The notes under the pieces were generated by a model that saw only the letters and a list, made by a program, of their open reading frames with translations, was not told the DNA's origin and made no database searches. Of a stretch of 50,333 bases of DNA, positions 6,909 through 15,888 are shown piece after piece. Numbering within the stretch: position 1 is the first letter of the stretch; each line of letters begins with the position of its first letter. The position numbers and the translations under genes were made by a program. Source of the DNA: Chlorobium sp. GTDB taxonomy: Bacteria > Bacteroidota > Chlorobiia > Chlorobiales > Chlorobiaceae. The DNA lies in the NCBI GenBank assembly GCA_028280025.1, contig JANQMO010000078.1, forward strand, positions 1 to 50,333, given 5' to 3'.

Positions 6909-9900
6909 ATGGCGCAGGATAATAGAAAACGGCAAATACTTTATTCTGAACTGGAAAAAACAAGAAAAGCATCGGAAAAAAAGCTCAAAAAACAACTGGA
7001 GTTCGAGCACCTTATCGCCAATATTTCATGCAAACTCATCAACCTCGCCATCGAGCAGATCGATTCTGTTATTGACGATATTCTCATGATCATCGGCAAG
7101 TACATACAAGCCGATCGGAGCTATATCTTTCAGTTTTATGACAACAACGAGCTGATGGATAACACCCATGAATGGTGCGCGGAAGGAATCAAACCGGAAA
7201 TAAAAACCCTTAAGGAACTACCAACCAGCCTCTTTCCATGGTGGATGAAAAAAGTCAGAAAAAACGAAACCATTCACATCCCCGACGTATTAAAGCTGCC
7301 GCCTGAAGCCGCGGCGGAAAAGGAAATCCTTGAACGCCAGAAAATCAAATCCCTTATCGCCATTCCCTTGACCTCGGATACCCGGCTGTTCGGCTACATA
7401 GGTTTCGATGCCGTGAGACTGCATCGCCACTGGCACCCGGAAACCATCACGGTTTTGCGGCTTGCCGGAGGAATTATCGCCAATACCCTCATGCGGAAAC
7501 AGGCAGAAGAGCTTCTTGAAGAAGAACTCAATCTTGCCCTAAAACTCAGCGCCTCACAGTCTCTCGATGAAACACTCAGACTTTGCCTGGACACGGCTGT
7601 TTCAATTTCAGAGATGGACTGCGGAGGGATATATCTTGTAGAACCATCGGATAAAAGCCTTTCGCTCTCTGTCCATAAAGGCTTGTCTGAAAACTTTATA
7701 AACCATTCCAGATCATATGCTCCCGGCGATTATCACCAGCAGCTCGTTATGAACGGGGAACCGTTATACACCCGTTTCAGCGACATTAGCACGTTAAACA
7801 TTGAACATGTCAAAAAGGAAGGACTCAATGCTGTAGCCATTCTGCCGGTACACTACCAGAACGATGTGGTCGCTTGCCTCAATGTCGCCTCTCACCGGCT
7901 GGAACACGTCCCGGAATTCGCTAAAAAAGCCCTGGAGACTATTGCCTCCCATATCGGCGCAGCAATTACGCAAGCCCGTCATGAAGAGGAAACCGCTGAA
8001 ACCAAAAGAAATCTCGAAACTCTTTTCAACAACATTGATGACTACCTCTTTATTGTCGACACAGAAGGGAGGGTTGTTCATACCAACGAAACTGTCCGGC
8101 AAAATCTCAACTACTCTATAGACGAAATATCAAAAAAGCATGTACTTGATTTTCACCCGAGCGAAGAGCATGAAACAGCTGCCAGAAATTTTGCTGATCT
8201 GGTGAAAGGGACCAAAGATATTTGCCTGCTGCCTCTCCAAACAAAGGAAGGCATTCTCATCCCCGTTGAAACGAAAGTTACCCGGGGTATATGGAACAAC
8301 AAACCTGTCCTGTTTGGTATCAGCCGGAACGTTACTGACCGCCTGAAAACAGAACAGGCATTACGGGAAAGCGAAAAACGGTTTCGCGAACTTACAGAAC
8401 ACTTGCCGCAACCAGTTTTTGAATGCGATCTTGAAACCAAAATCACTTATGCAAACAAAACCGCCCTTGAATTGTTCGACTATACTCCAGCAGACCTGGA
8501 AAAAAAGGTTACCATATTCGACCTTTGTACTCCTGAAAACCACCAGCTTTTACGCAATAGCAGAAAAAAATTGCTTGTAAGCAGCCGTCTTGAAATCCTG
8601 GAGTTTATAGCACTCACTCGAAAAGGAAAAACCTTTCCAGCCATTCTTTACTCAACACCTATCATCGCAGCTGAGAGCATTACCGGTTTCAGAAGTGTAG
8701 TTCTCGACCTTACCAGCCACAAAGAGACAGAAGATGCAATCCGGGAAAGTGTGCTGAAAAAACGTCTTTTACAGAAATACCAGAACCTTTTACACAATAT
8801 CCCCGGCATCATATATACCACTGGTCCAAAAGGACAGATTGACTTTCTTCTTTCTCCGAAAGTAGAGTCAATTACCGGATACAGCGCAAAGGAAATCCAG
8901 ACACTCCCCAAAAGCTGGCTGTCTGTTATCCATCCTGACGACCAGAAAGAGTACCTGAATGCAAGCATAACTGCTCACCACAATCTTGAACCGGTTATCC
9001 TGAGCTATAGAATTCAAACCAAAAGCGGTTGTGAAAAATGGATCGAGGACAGAAGAGCCCCTTTTGTCTGCAATGAAGGGCGTTGTACTGGTGCCGATGG
9101 CATTATGTTTGACATAACCAAACAAACTATCGCTGAATCGGAAAAACGCAAGATCGAGCTTCAACTTCACCAAACGCAACGGCTTGAAACCATCGGAACA
9201 CTCGCCGGCGGGATTGCCCACGATTTCAACAATATCCTGACTCCCATCATGGGCTATGCAGAGATGTTAAAACAAATGATGCCTTCCGGGGGATCGACAG
9301 CAGATTACATCAATGAAATCTGGAAGGCCTCGGAAAGAGCAAAAAATCTGGTTGAGCGGATCCTTGCATTCAGCCGAATGGAGGATTCTCACCAAGCCCC
9401 GCTTAACCTCGCAACAATAATCACAGAAGCCCTGAAGCTGGTCAGACCATCCATACCATCGACAATCGCCATTTCAACCGATATCGATAAAAACCCAGGC
9501 AACGTCCTGGCCGATGCATCTCAAATGCATCAAGTAATTGTTAATCTCTGTACCAACGCGTATCATGCAATGGAAGAAACAGGCGGGAAACTAAACATCC
9601 GGCTGCGCTCGCTGAGTCCTGACCCCGCGCTACTCAAATCACTTCCCGCCTTGCAGGACCGGCCATACCTGCTGTTGACCATCAGCGATACCGGTTCAGG
9701 CATGGACAATAAAACTATGGAAAGGATTTTTGAACCTTTTTTCACAACAAAACCCGTCAACAGGGGAACCGGTCTCGGGCTCTCTGTAGTGCATGGAATC
9801 ATTACTCAACACAAAGGAGTTGTCACTGTTTCAAGTGAACCAGGCAGAGGTTCTACCTTCTCCATCTATCTGCCGCTTATCCATAAAAAAGCACCAATAG

Positions 9901-10334
9901 TACATGCCAATACGTCGTGCTCGATAGAAACCAAAGGAAGCAGTTCCATCCTCTTTGTGGACGATGAACCGTCGACGGTAAAAATGATGCGAAGCTGTTT
10001 GGAAAAAAGCGGTTATACCGTAACTGCCACCACATCTGCTTTAGCGGCACTTGATATGATACGTCGCCGGCCTGATTCCTTTGATCTGCTTATCACCGAT
10101 TTAACCATGCCGGAAATGACCGGGATCGCTTTGGTAAACAAAGCACATCATATCAGCCCCGGCCTACCGGTTATTCTTATGACCGGCCATGGAAACAATC
10201 AAAAAAGTTTGCAGACAAAGAAGCATCACGGAATTAGGACATTCCTTCAAAAACCTGTCAGTTTCTCTATATTGCACAGAACAATTCAGGAAATCATAGA
10301 GCGAAAATCATTGAACAACAGTACAACTCGCTAA
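6909..10334 (+). CDS. Hybrid sensor histidine kinase with GAF and PAS domains
   Basis: A 1141-residue cytoplasmic sensor with no membrane segments. In order: a short coiled coil, two GAF-like domains (about 40-195 and 205-360), three PAS domains (about 370-480, 490-605 and 625-745), a HisKA dimerisation helix with the phospho-acceptor His in GGIAHDFNNIL (about residue 770), and an HATPase domain with N box NLCTNAYHAM, G1 DTGSGM, F box FEPFFTTK and G2 GTGLGL. A C-terminal receiver domain carries the DD pair in LFVDDE, the acceptor Asp in ITDLTMPE and the Lys in LQKP. It autophosphorylates and relays phosphate, probably through the receiver gene that begins four bases after its stop. The signal is unknown; GAF and PAS domains suggest a ligand, redox or light cue. 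Confidence 0.93.
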   Translation: MAQDNRKRQILYSELEKTRKASEKKLKKQLEFEHLIANISCKLINLAIEQIDSVIDDILMIIGKYIQADRSYIFQFYDNNELMDNTHEWCAEGIKPEIKTLKELPTSLFPWWMKKVRKNETIHIPDVLKLPPEAAAEKEILERQKIKSLIAIPLTSDTRLFGYIGFDAVRLHRHWHPETITVLRLAGGIIANTLMRKQAEELLEEELNLALKLSASQSLDETLRLCLDTAVSISEMDCGGIYLVEPSDKSLSLSVHKGLSENFINHSRSYAPGDYHQQLVMNGEPLYTRFSDISTLNIEHVKKEGLNAVAILPVHYQNDVVACLNVASHRLEHVPEFAKKALETIASHIGAAITQARHEEETAETKRNLETLFNNIDDYLFIVDTEGRVVHTNETVRQNLNYSIDEISKKHVLDFHPSEEHETAARNFADLVKGTKDICLLPLQTKEGILIPVETKVTRGIWNNKPVLFGISRNVTDRLKTEQALRESEKRFRELTEHLPQPVFECDLETKITYANKTALELFDYTPADLEKKVTIFDLCTPENHQLLRNSRKKLLVSSRLEILEFIALTRKGKTFPAILYSTPIIAAESITGFRSVVLDLTSHKETEDAIRESVLKKRLLQKYQNLLHNIPGIIYTTGPKGQIDFLLSPKVESITGYSAKEIQTLPKSWLSVIHPDDQKEYLNASITAHHNLEPVILSYRIQTKSGCEKWIEDRRAPFVCNEGRCTGADGIMFDITKQTIAESEKRKIELQLHQTQRLETIGTLAGGIAHDFNNILTPIMGYAEMLKQMMPSGGSTADYINEIWKASERAKNLVERILAFSRMEDSHQAPLNLATIITEALKLVRPSIPSTIAISTDIDKNPGNVLADASQMHQVIVNLCTNAYHAMEETGGKLNIRLRSLSPDPALLKSLPALQDRPYLLLTISDTGSGMDNKTMERIFEPFFTTKPVNRGTGLGLSVVHGIITQHKGVVTVSSEPGRGSTFSIYLPLIHKKAPIVHANTSCSIETKGSSSILFVDDEPSTVKMMRSCLEKSGYTVTATTSALAALDMIRRRPDSFDLLITDLTMPEMTGIALVNKAHHISPGLPVILMTGHGNNQKSLQTKKHHGIRTFLQKPVSFSILHRTIQEIIERKSLNNSTTR

Positions 10335-10338
10335 CAAT

Positions 10339-10698
10339 ATGAAAATCCTTGTCATTGATGACGATAGTGCCGTCCTCAAATACATTAGCGAAATACTGAA
10401 ACACGATGGGTTTAACGTCTTCGCTACAGACAATGGCCGCAAGGCCTTTGAGCAGCTTGCTCAAAGTCGTGATGTAACTGTTGTTATCACTGACCTCATC
10501 ATGCCTGAACAGGAAGGCATTGAAATCATCAAAAAAATCAAGTCTGAATATCCTTACATTAAAATTGTCGCCATTTCCGGCGGCGGGAGAGTAAGCTCCG
10601 AAAGCTATCTCCAGCTTGCCATTTCCTTTGGAGTAGACGCCACCCTGAAAAAACCTTTTGGACGTAAAGACTTACTCAATACCCTCCAAAATCTTTAG
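10339..10698 (+). CDS. Single-domain response regulator (CheY-like)
   Basis: A 119-residue receiver domain with no output domain. The acidic triad (IDDD, residues 6-9), the phospho-acceptor Asp52 in ITDLIMPE, the switch Ser80 and the Lys-Pro at 105-106 (TLKKPFG) are all present. It starts four bases after the hybrid kinase, so it is almost certainly co-transcribed and acts as its partner or as a shuttle. It is about 70% identical by hand alignment to the receiver at 11126-11485. Confidence 0.92.
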   Translation: MKILVIDDDSAVLKYISEILKHDGFNVFATDNGRKAFEQLAQSRDVTVVITDLIMPEQEGIEIIKKIKSEYPYIKIVAISGGGRVSSESYLQLAISFGVDATLKKPFGRKDLLNTLQNL

Positions 10699-11125
10699 TT
10701 GCTTTTCATGTTCTGCACCGACGAACCAACCATTTTCCCCTGTTCCTCAGTTCAAAACCAGATATGAGATGAATCCCTGCAATGTAACCCTAAATTGAGC
10801 GGCTGCCGAACATTCCGGCATTTCGAAACCCAGGTTCCCTGTAATGAAGTAGATTCGGTATGACCTGCATCCCCGACAGGCCGGGGTTTCAGCAAATGCG
10901 GCTTTTTACCAATGTTCTTTTTCACCCGGCTGATGTGGAAAAATCACATGACGAGTGCACTGAGAAAGACAGTTTTCAATAAATTTACATGATCGAGCAT
11001 CCCGACAAGCCGGAACGCTCAGTTTAGATAGAATTGAGGATGCTCTCTTCGCTGGCTTTCAGCTTATTTTTTTGGTCAGACAGCCCCGGAGGGATACCCG
11101 GCATCATTTTAATCCCCTGTTATAC
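10699..11125. other. Spacer between duplicated receivers
   Basis: No gene is visible. The spacer carries two short palindromes of the CCCGACA-type family, CCCCGACAGGCCGGGG at 10871-10886 and a degenerate one at about 11001-11013. These resemble the palindromes nested in the repeat element at 1713-1880. Confidence 0.45.
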
Positions 11126-11485
11126 ATGAAAATTTTGATCATCGACGACGATCAGGCTGCCTTGAAATTTATCCGGGAAATCTTGAAACATGATGGATTT
11201 TCTGTTATCACGGCAAGTAATGGCTGTAAAGCTTTCGAATTGCTCTCACAGAACCAGGATGTTGCAGTAGTAATTACAGACATCATCATGCCGGAGCAGG
11301 AAGGCATTGAAATCATCAAAAAAATCAAGTCTGAACACCCTCACATTAAAATTATCGCCATCTCCGGTGGGGGGAAAAGGAGTCCTGAAAGTTATCTGCA
11401 GCTGGCCTATGCCGCTGGAGCTGACGCCACTTTGCAGAAGCCGTTCGGACATAGAGAATTGCTCAATACGATCCGATATCTTTAA
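11126..11485 (+). CDS. Single-domain response regulator, duplicate
   Basis: A 119-residue receiver with the same features as its neighbour: IDDD at residues 6-9, acceptor Asp52, Ser80 and a QKPFG loop. The ATG at 11126 is chosen because the conserved MKILIIDDD begins there; the frame extends upstream to 11072 without conservation. The two genes share a near-identical DNA stretch at the IEIIKKIKSE segment, so this is a tandem duplication that has since diverged. It ends 22 bases before gvpK and is convergent with the gas vesicle operon. Confidence 0.9.
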   Translation: MKILIIDDDQAALKFIREILKHDGFSVITASNGCKAFELLSQNQDVAVVITDIIMPEQEGIEIIKKIKSEHPHIKIIAISGGGKRSPESYLQLAYAAGADATLQKPFGHRELLNTIRYL

Positions 11486-11507
11486 TGACCGTAAAAGCCA
11501 TGCCACG

Positions 11508-11855
11508 TCACATCAATTGACCCAGCGGCCCCAGATTCAGATTTAAATCCTCTTGCTTCAAGCCAAAATAGTCCCTGAGTTCGACCATTTTTTTTTCGAG
11601 AAGAAACAGAGATTCACCAAGTCTTTCAACTTCTTCATCGGTCAGAGAGCCACCGTCCATTCTCCTCATAGCCTGCTTTTCCATAAGTTTTCGAATAAGC
11701 TCAACAAGAGTAAGTACCAGTTTGACCAACCCTTGCTCAACATCTTCAGGGTTTACGTCAATATGCTTTGGTACAGTGTGGCTCACATTCGATAACTCCT
11801 CAACAAAAACATCAATGACATCTGAACCAACCAGCACTTTATTGCTGCTTTCCAT
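11508..11855 (-). CDS. gvpK: Gas vesicle protein GvpK
   Basis: A 115-residue acidic helical protein with the GvpK signature: VNPEDVEQGLVKLVLTLVELIRKLMEKQAMRR in the middle and DLNLNLGPLGQL near the end. GvpK is an accessory protein needed for gas vesicle formation; its precise role is not settled. The ATG at 11855 is preferred; a TTG at 11885 would add ten residues and overlap the upstream gene. It is the last gene of the operon, convergent with a receiver gene, and no strong terminator hairpin is visible between them. Confidence 0.93.
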   Translation of the reverse strand: MESSNKVLVGSDVIDVFVEELSNVSHTVPKHIDVNPEDVEQGLVKLVLTLVELIRKLMEKQAMRRMDGGSLTDEEVERLGESLFLLEKKMVELRDYFGLKQEDLNLNLGPLGQLM

Positions 11856-11875
11856 AGCCGGGTTTTTATGATTTT

Positions 11876-12556
11876 TCAGCGACAAAAATTATACGGCGGC
11901 CATGGCCCTGTCAACAGAAATTTCAGCTCCGGATACATTCCCTGTAACGCCTCAACTTTCGAGCAAAAAAAACTTTCAGCCTTTTTTTCCACCAGGTAGT
12001 TGCCGCTGAAAACCACGTGCCCACTTATTTCCGCATTCTTCACGCCCATACTGCTAAGTTTTTGCAATTCTTCATGAATGACATCGACAGTCTTCTGATT
12101 TACCCGTTTTCGTTCTTCATCTTCCCGATATTCATAAAATTTTTGCAGCAAATATTCCTTTCCGTCTTTGCATTGTTTTTTATTGTTCGCGTTGCGTACC
12201 TGAACACTTTTTTCCGACAGTATTTTAAGACCGAACTCCTGCTTACCCCTTAATTCTTCCAGTTTCTTTTTATAAAAAACATAATGCTCCTGTAATACCT
12301 GTAATACTGCTCTCTCATCCTGTAAAAATGTCCCGAACCTGCAAGGAAGTAGCGTAAACGTTTCATTGAGAACATCGAGAGCAGCCCCATATTCAACAGC
12401 TGCTTGTTGATCAAATGCCAACCGCTCTTTGCAGGCAGTTTCAACAACAGCAGCGATGTCCTTGTAAGCAACAGGATATAATGGCGGCATATTCAACCTC
12501 TTGGCAGAATAGTCTACAATTGCATACATGCAAGTCAGCATCCGTTCGTCAGGCAT
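11876..12556 (-). CDS. gvpF/L: GvpF/GvpL family protein (paralogue 4)
   Basis: A 226-residue GvpF/GvpL-type protein. The N-terminal MYAIVDY strand, the middle LLPCRFGTFLQDE segment and the C-terminal TGPWPPYNF motif are the family hallmarks. GvpF-like proteins bind GvpA and are thought to act in early assembly or as a minor vesicle component. The start at 12556 overlaps the previous gene by eight bases. It is the most divergent of the four copies in this operon, with an insertion rich in Lys and Asn (NNKKQCKDGKEY) in the middle. Confidence 0.9.
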   Translation of the reverse strand: MPDERMLTCMYAIVDYSAKRLNMPPLYPVAYKDIAAVVETACKERLAFDQQAAVEYGAALDVLNETFTLLPCRFGTFLQDERAVLQVLQEHYVFYKKKLEELRGKQEFGLKILSEKSVQVRNANNKKQCKDGKEYLLQKFYEYREDEERKRVNQKTVDVIHEELQKLSSMGVKNAEISGHVVFSGNYLVEKKAESFFCSKVEALQGMYPELKFLLTGPWPPYNFCR

Positions 12557-12764
12557 CTTCCCGCTCTCCGATCACGCCTGCAACCTTTTCTTTGTGCTGC
12601 TCCATTGTTTCAACCGAACAAAGAAGGAGTTTCACCCCCAGGTAAAGCAAATCGATATCGGCAACAGAAATGGTGACATCCCCCGCGATAACGACACCTT
12701 TGTTGAGCACCCTATCCAACAGCTCAAGAACCGTCACGTTTTGTGAAGCGTCAGTCTCATTCAT
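12549..12764 (-). CDS. GvpA-family minor structural protein (GvpS/GvpM-type)
   Basis: A 71-residue member of the GvpA/J/M/S family with LLDRVLNKGVVIAGDVTISVADIDLLYLGVKLLLCSVETME. The DLLYLGV..LLCSVETM stretch resembles GvpS or GvpM rather than GvpA, whose equivalent runs through SVETYLKYAEA. Such proteins are probably minor wall or cap components. The start at 12764 is chosen because the frame upstream runs into the inverted-repeat element at 12789-12904. The short C-terminus overlaps the next gene by eight bases. Confidence 0.88.
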   Translation of the reverse strand: MNETDASQNVTVLELLDRVLNKGVVIAGDVTISVADIDLLYLGVKLLLCSVETMEQHKEKVAGVIGEREDA

Positions 12765-12788
12765 GGCTGCAAACCTGTTCCTGTTAAT

Positions 12789-12904
12789 GGGCACCTCTAT
12801 TAATTGTCGAGAGCGACCTGAAGACAAGGCGGACGGAACGCAGAAACCCCTTCTATCCGCCCAACGAAGTATTCGGGGCGCGCAACAAATTAATAGAGGT
12901 GCCC
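12789..12904. mobile_element. 116-bp MITE-like element inside the gvp operon
   Basis: The left end GGGCACCTCTATTAATT and the right end AATTAATAGAGGTGCCC are perfect inverted repeats of 17 bases. The element is flanked on both sides by TAAT (12785-12788 and 12905-12908), a target duplication of four bases. There is no coding capacity. The right boundary touches the TAG stop of the upstream gvpF/L gene, and the left end lies 25 bases before the next start, so it separates two genes without breaking either. A related copy lies at 1713-1880. Confidence 0.8.
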
Positions 12905-13683
12905 TAATTTTTCACAATATCAGCAAAATTATAGGGGGGCCACGGTCCGGTGCATTCCAGGTTAATCATCGCCGCTTTCAATGCTTCCCGTTTTTTTTCA
13001 ATTTCGCGCAAAAAAGGTGCCGTTTCGTCTCTGTCAACCAGAAAAGCCGCCTTCCAACCTATCTCATTTCCCTCAGTCATTAAGCCGCTTAGTACAGTGC
13101 TTTTATATGAAAAAGGAACTAGATCACGAAAGCATCCTTTGGCTTGTTCATCAAAAAAAGAATGAACAGAGCTTTTTAATACATCCTCAATTTTCTTATT
13201 TAGCAAAAAAGCTTTACCGAGTGAGCTTTTTACAATTTCTTTTTTAATATTTTTTATCTCACTGCTTGAAGCCTCTACATAATCACTGACTTCACCATAG
13301 TTTCCCCAAACCTTTAATCCCAACTCAATTTTACCGGTCAACTGGTGTAAACGTTCTTTCATCGGCACCTCATATCGTGTCAGCATATCTCTCACATTTT
13401 CCTCTGAAAAAAAAACTGTAGCGAACTTAAAAGGAAGAAGAGTCACATGTCCTGCAAGAGCATTTACAATCTTGTGGTGCTCTCGTACTTTAGCTTCAAG
13501 CCAAACAACATTTTGTATATTCTCCGGGAGATTTTTTTCAGAAAAATCCTCACCCGGGGTCTTTCGGGCCACCGTGATTAACCCACAGCCTGCAATGGAG
13601 TATATATGCTCATCAATCTCCTTAAGCTCCGCAAGACACGTCTTTTCATGGGTTACACCGTATGTATAGATGCAGGTGCTCAT
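12904..13683 (-). CDS. gvpF/L: GvpF/GvpL family protein (paralogue 3)
   Basis: A 259-residue GvpF/GvpL protein that ends in CTGPWPPYNFADIVKN. The N-terminal CIYTYGV strand and the middle LLPFKFATVFFSEENVRDML segment fit the family. The first base of its TAG stop is the last base of the MITE-like element, so the element inserted at the stop codon and left the protein intact. A 40-base gap separates it from gvpO. Confidence 0.9.
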   Translation of the reverse strand: MSTCIYTYGVTHEKTCLAELKEIDEHIYSIAGCGLITVARKTPGEDFSEKNLPENIQNVVWLEAKVREHHKIVNALAGHVTLLPFKFATVFFSEENVRDMLTRYEVPMKERLHQLTGKIELGLKVWGNYGEVSDYVEASSSEIKNIKKEIVKSSLGKAFLLNKKIEDVLKSSVHSFFDEQAKGCFRDLVPFSYKSTVLSGLMTEGNEIGWKAAFLVDRDETAPFLREIEKKREALKAAMINLECTGPWPPYNFADIVKN

Positions 13684-13723
13684 CTTGACATGTTCTACCT
13701 AAATTGAGCGATTGTTGAAGGTT

Positions 13724-14044
13724 TTATTCAAGTGTACTCACTTTCTCAAAAGCCGTGATCTCCAGATCATCGGCCAGCTTCACTTCATAAAGATTTTTAT
13801 CTTTCACACGGGTTTGTAATCCAAGCTCCTTAATAAAAGCACTGTCTTCATAAACCTCGGCTATAGTCTCCCAGCCATCTTCAGTCTTGAGCGTTTTAAC
13901 GACTTTAATAGATTTCACCATTAATGCATCTCCCAAAAAAGATATAACTTTTTGCCGCACTCCAATAATAGCTGAAGGTTTCTGTGAAGACACTTGTTCT
14001 TGTGTGGAAGATTTGTCGGTGATATTTTTTTTCGTTCTGCTCAT
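13724..14044 (-). CDS. gvpO: Gas vesicle protein GvpO
   Basis: A 106-residue protein with an N-terminal Ser/Lys/Gln-rich tail (residues 1-25) and a C-terminal domain reading GWETIAEVYEDSAFIKELG and LYEVKLADDLEITAFEKV, which fits the GvpO family. GvpO is required for vesicle formation in haloarchaea, and its exact role is unclear. It begins four bases after gvpG. The N-terminal tail is longer than the core domain requires. Confidence 0.82.
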   Translation of the reverse strand: MSRTKKNITDKSSTQEQVSSQKPSAIIGVRQKVISFLGDALMVKSIKVVKTLKTEDGWETIAEVYEDSAFIKELGLQTRVKDKNLYEVKLADDLEITAFEKVSTLE

Positions 14045-14048
14045 AACT

Positions 14049-14270
14049 TTATTCCGTTTCCTTTTTCAAATACTCAAGCAGCTCCCTTTCTTTTTGATTG
14101 TATTCTTCTTCAGTTATTTCATCAAGCTCATAACGCAATTGCAGTTCCATAAGTTTTTCTTTTATCTTTTCTTTGTCGGATAACTCTTTTTCAGACATAT
14201 CCTCAATCTTTTTAGCGATCCAGATTATACCATTAATCGGAGCAAGCAATATGTCATCGACAAGTAACAT
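14049..14270 (-). CDS. gvpG: Gas vesicle protein GvpG
   Basis: A 73-residue helical protein. The start MLLVDDILLAPINGIIWIAKKIEDM is the GvpG hallmark and is followed by a charged coiled coil with LRYELDEITEEEYNQKERELL. GvpG is an accessory assembly protein that contacts GvpF/L-type proteins. It sits between a gvpF/L gene (15 bases before) and gvpO (four bases after), the usual grouping. Confidence 0.92.
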   Translation of the reverse strand: MLLVDDILLAPINGIIWIAKKIEDMSEKELSDKEKIKEKLMELQLRYELDEITEEEYNQKERELLEYLKKETE

Positions 14271-14284
14271 GATTTTTCGAAAAA

Positions 14285-15031
14285 CTATAATAACAAATTA
14301 ACAAAACTATAAGGAGGGATACCTCCAACATACTTAAAAATAATTTTATCACCATATTGTTCACCTAATTCATTAACACAATCATCAAACTGACTCTCTC
14401 TTTCTTTATCCACAAAGAAAGAAGCATTCACAATCATTCTATCACCAAAGCGTTTACTCTCTTTCATCTCTAATGCTACAGGTTCGAGTGCTTCAAGAAT
14501 TATTTTCCGATATTTTTTTTTCTCATCCTCCAGTGCATTCTCAACCATTTGTCCTATCGCAAGACGATCATAATATGTTTTTTCATATGGCAAACCCTGA
14601 ATTTTCTCTTTCAATGCGCGAATATCACTGTTCGTCAGCAGTATTTCCTCAAAAACAACATCTTTTTTAGCAATGGCCTTAACTCCAAGCTCCACCTTTC
14701 CCTCTACTCTCTCAAGCTCCTCGACAAACCTGTCATACTTACCCTTTAACAACTGTCTTACATCGGACTCTTCATGCATGACAGTAGCGAACCGCAACGG
14801 GAGTACAGCATAATCCTTCATAACGGTTTCTATAACCAATTCATGAGCCATCATGTTTTCCCGTGACGTATCATATGTTTTCAACGGCGCCTGACTGACA
14901 ACAGCATGCATATCATCATAAACCACTGTCCTTACTTCATCACCTCTGCCCCCGATACCGATATCACCAAATGATGTCGATTTTGGCGACCTGATAATAC
15001 AGTATACATATAAACCATCTTCTTGATTCAT
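14285..15031 (-). CDS. gvpF/L: GvpF/GvpL family protein (paralogue 2)
   Basis: A 248-residue GvpF/GvpL protein with an N-terminal YVYCIIRSP strand, a VLPLRFATVMHEESDVRQLL segment and a C-terminal VGGIPPYSFVNLLL. The ATG at 15031 is used; the frame extends only three codons further to a TTG. It shares the FGxIGIGxRGDEV segment with its upstream neighbour, so the two arose by duplication. Two of the four copies here have this GIGxRGDEV element, and the other two do not. Confidence 0.92.
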   Translation of the reverse strand: MNQEDGLYVYCIIRSPKSTSFGDIGIGGRGDEVRTVVYDDMHAVVSQAPLKTYDTSRENMMAHELVIETVMKDYAVLPLRFATVMHEESDVRQLLKGKYDRFVEELERVEGKVELGVKAIAKKDVVFEEILLTNSDIRALKEKIQGLPYEKTYYDRLAIGQMVENALEDEKKKYRKIILEALEPVALEMKESKRFGDRMIVNASFFVDKERESQFDDCVNELGEQYGDKIIFKYVGGIPPYSFVNLLL

Positions 15032-15066
15032 AACATTCAAACAAATGATTACAGGTTTATCTTATA

Positions 15067-15837
15067 TTATACTTCCCAATTTTTCGGATAAATAGTTATA
15101 TCAACAAAATTGTAAGGAGGAAATTGTCCCGCATAAATAAAATTCACTGTGCCGCTATATTCATCATTTAAATCATCAATGATATTATCAAATTCCTTTT
15201 CACGTCCGGAATCAACAAGAAAAGCTGCATTTAAAAACATTTTTTCACCTGAGGTCTTATTTACCTTATAGGCAACAGCTGTTTTTTTCAATGCATTTAA
15301 AATCGCATCACCTGCATCTTCGCTTCTCCTCATTAATTCCTGCTCTACTATCTTGCCCAACTCCACCATTTTTCCGGTATCCGATTCACAATTATTCTGC
15401 TGTATTTTTTCCTTCAGCATCTTGATTTCCTGATGTTCTTTGCCAATTTTAAGGAAAACATCATCCATGCTTTTCCATTCGCATTTTATATTTAATTCAA
15501 TTTTATTTTCAAAACAGTTTAACAAATCCATAAACTCCCGATATCTCCTATCAAGAAGATCTCTTATTTCATCAGCATTTCGCGCAACTGTTCCAAATTT
15601 CACCGGCAAAACACTATTATACTCCTGCATTATTTTTTCAATAACTTTTTCATGTGCGAGAACTGTTCCCGGCTTAAGCACAAACCTCGCAACCGGATGA
15701 TTACTCACAACCATACTCAGGTTCTCATAACTTATAGTCATCACCTCGTCCCCTCTCTCCCCAATTCCTATCGGCCCGAAGTTTCTTTCCTGCGATGAAG
15801 CAACAATGCAATAGATGTACTTTCCTTCTTCCGACAT
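15067..15837 (-). CDS. gvpF/L: GvpF/GvpL family protein (paralogue 1)
   Basis: A 256-residue GvpF/GvpL protein: YIYCIVASSQERNFGPIGIG at the start, SVLPVKFGTVARNADEIRDLL in the middle and AGQFPPYNFVDITIY near the end. The ATG at 15837 gives the same spacing to the YxYC strand as in the next copy; an upstream ATG at 15873 would add twelve basic residues. The region from about 13100 to 15800 is clearly richer in A and T than the rest of the operon. Confidence 0.92.
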   Translation of the reverse strand: MSEEGKYIYCIVASSQERNFGPIGIGERGDEVMTISYENLSMVVSNHPVARFVLKPGTVLAHEKVIEKIMQEYNSVLPVKFGTVARNADEIRDLLDRRYREFMDLLNCFENKIELNIKCEWKSMDDVFLKIGKEHQEIKMLKEKIQQNNCESDTGKMVELGKIVEQELMRRSEDAGDAILNALKKTAVAYKVNKTSGEKMFLNAAFLVDSGREKEFDNIIDDLNDEYSGTVNFIYAGQFPPYNFVDITIYPKNWEV

Positions 15838-15888
15838 ACTACTTATTGACAACCGGTTACGTTGAACATGCATATTATTGAGGACGTC

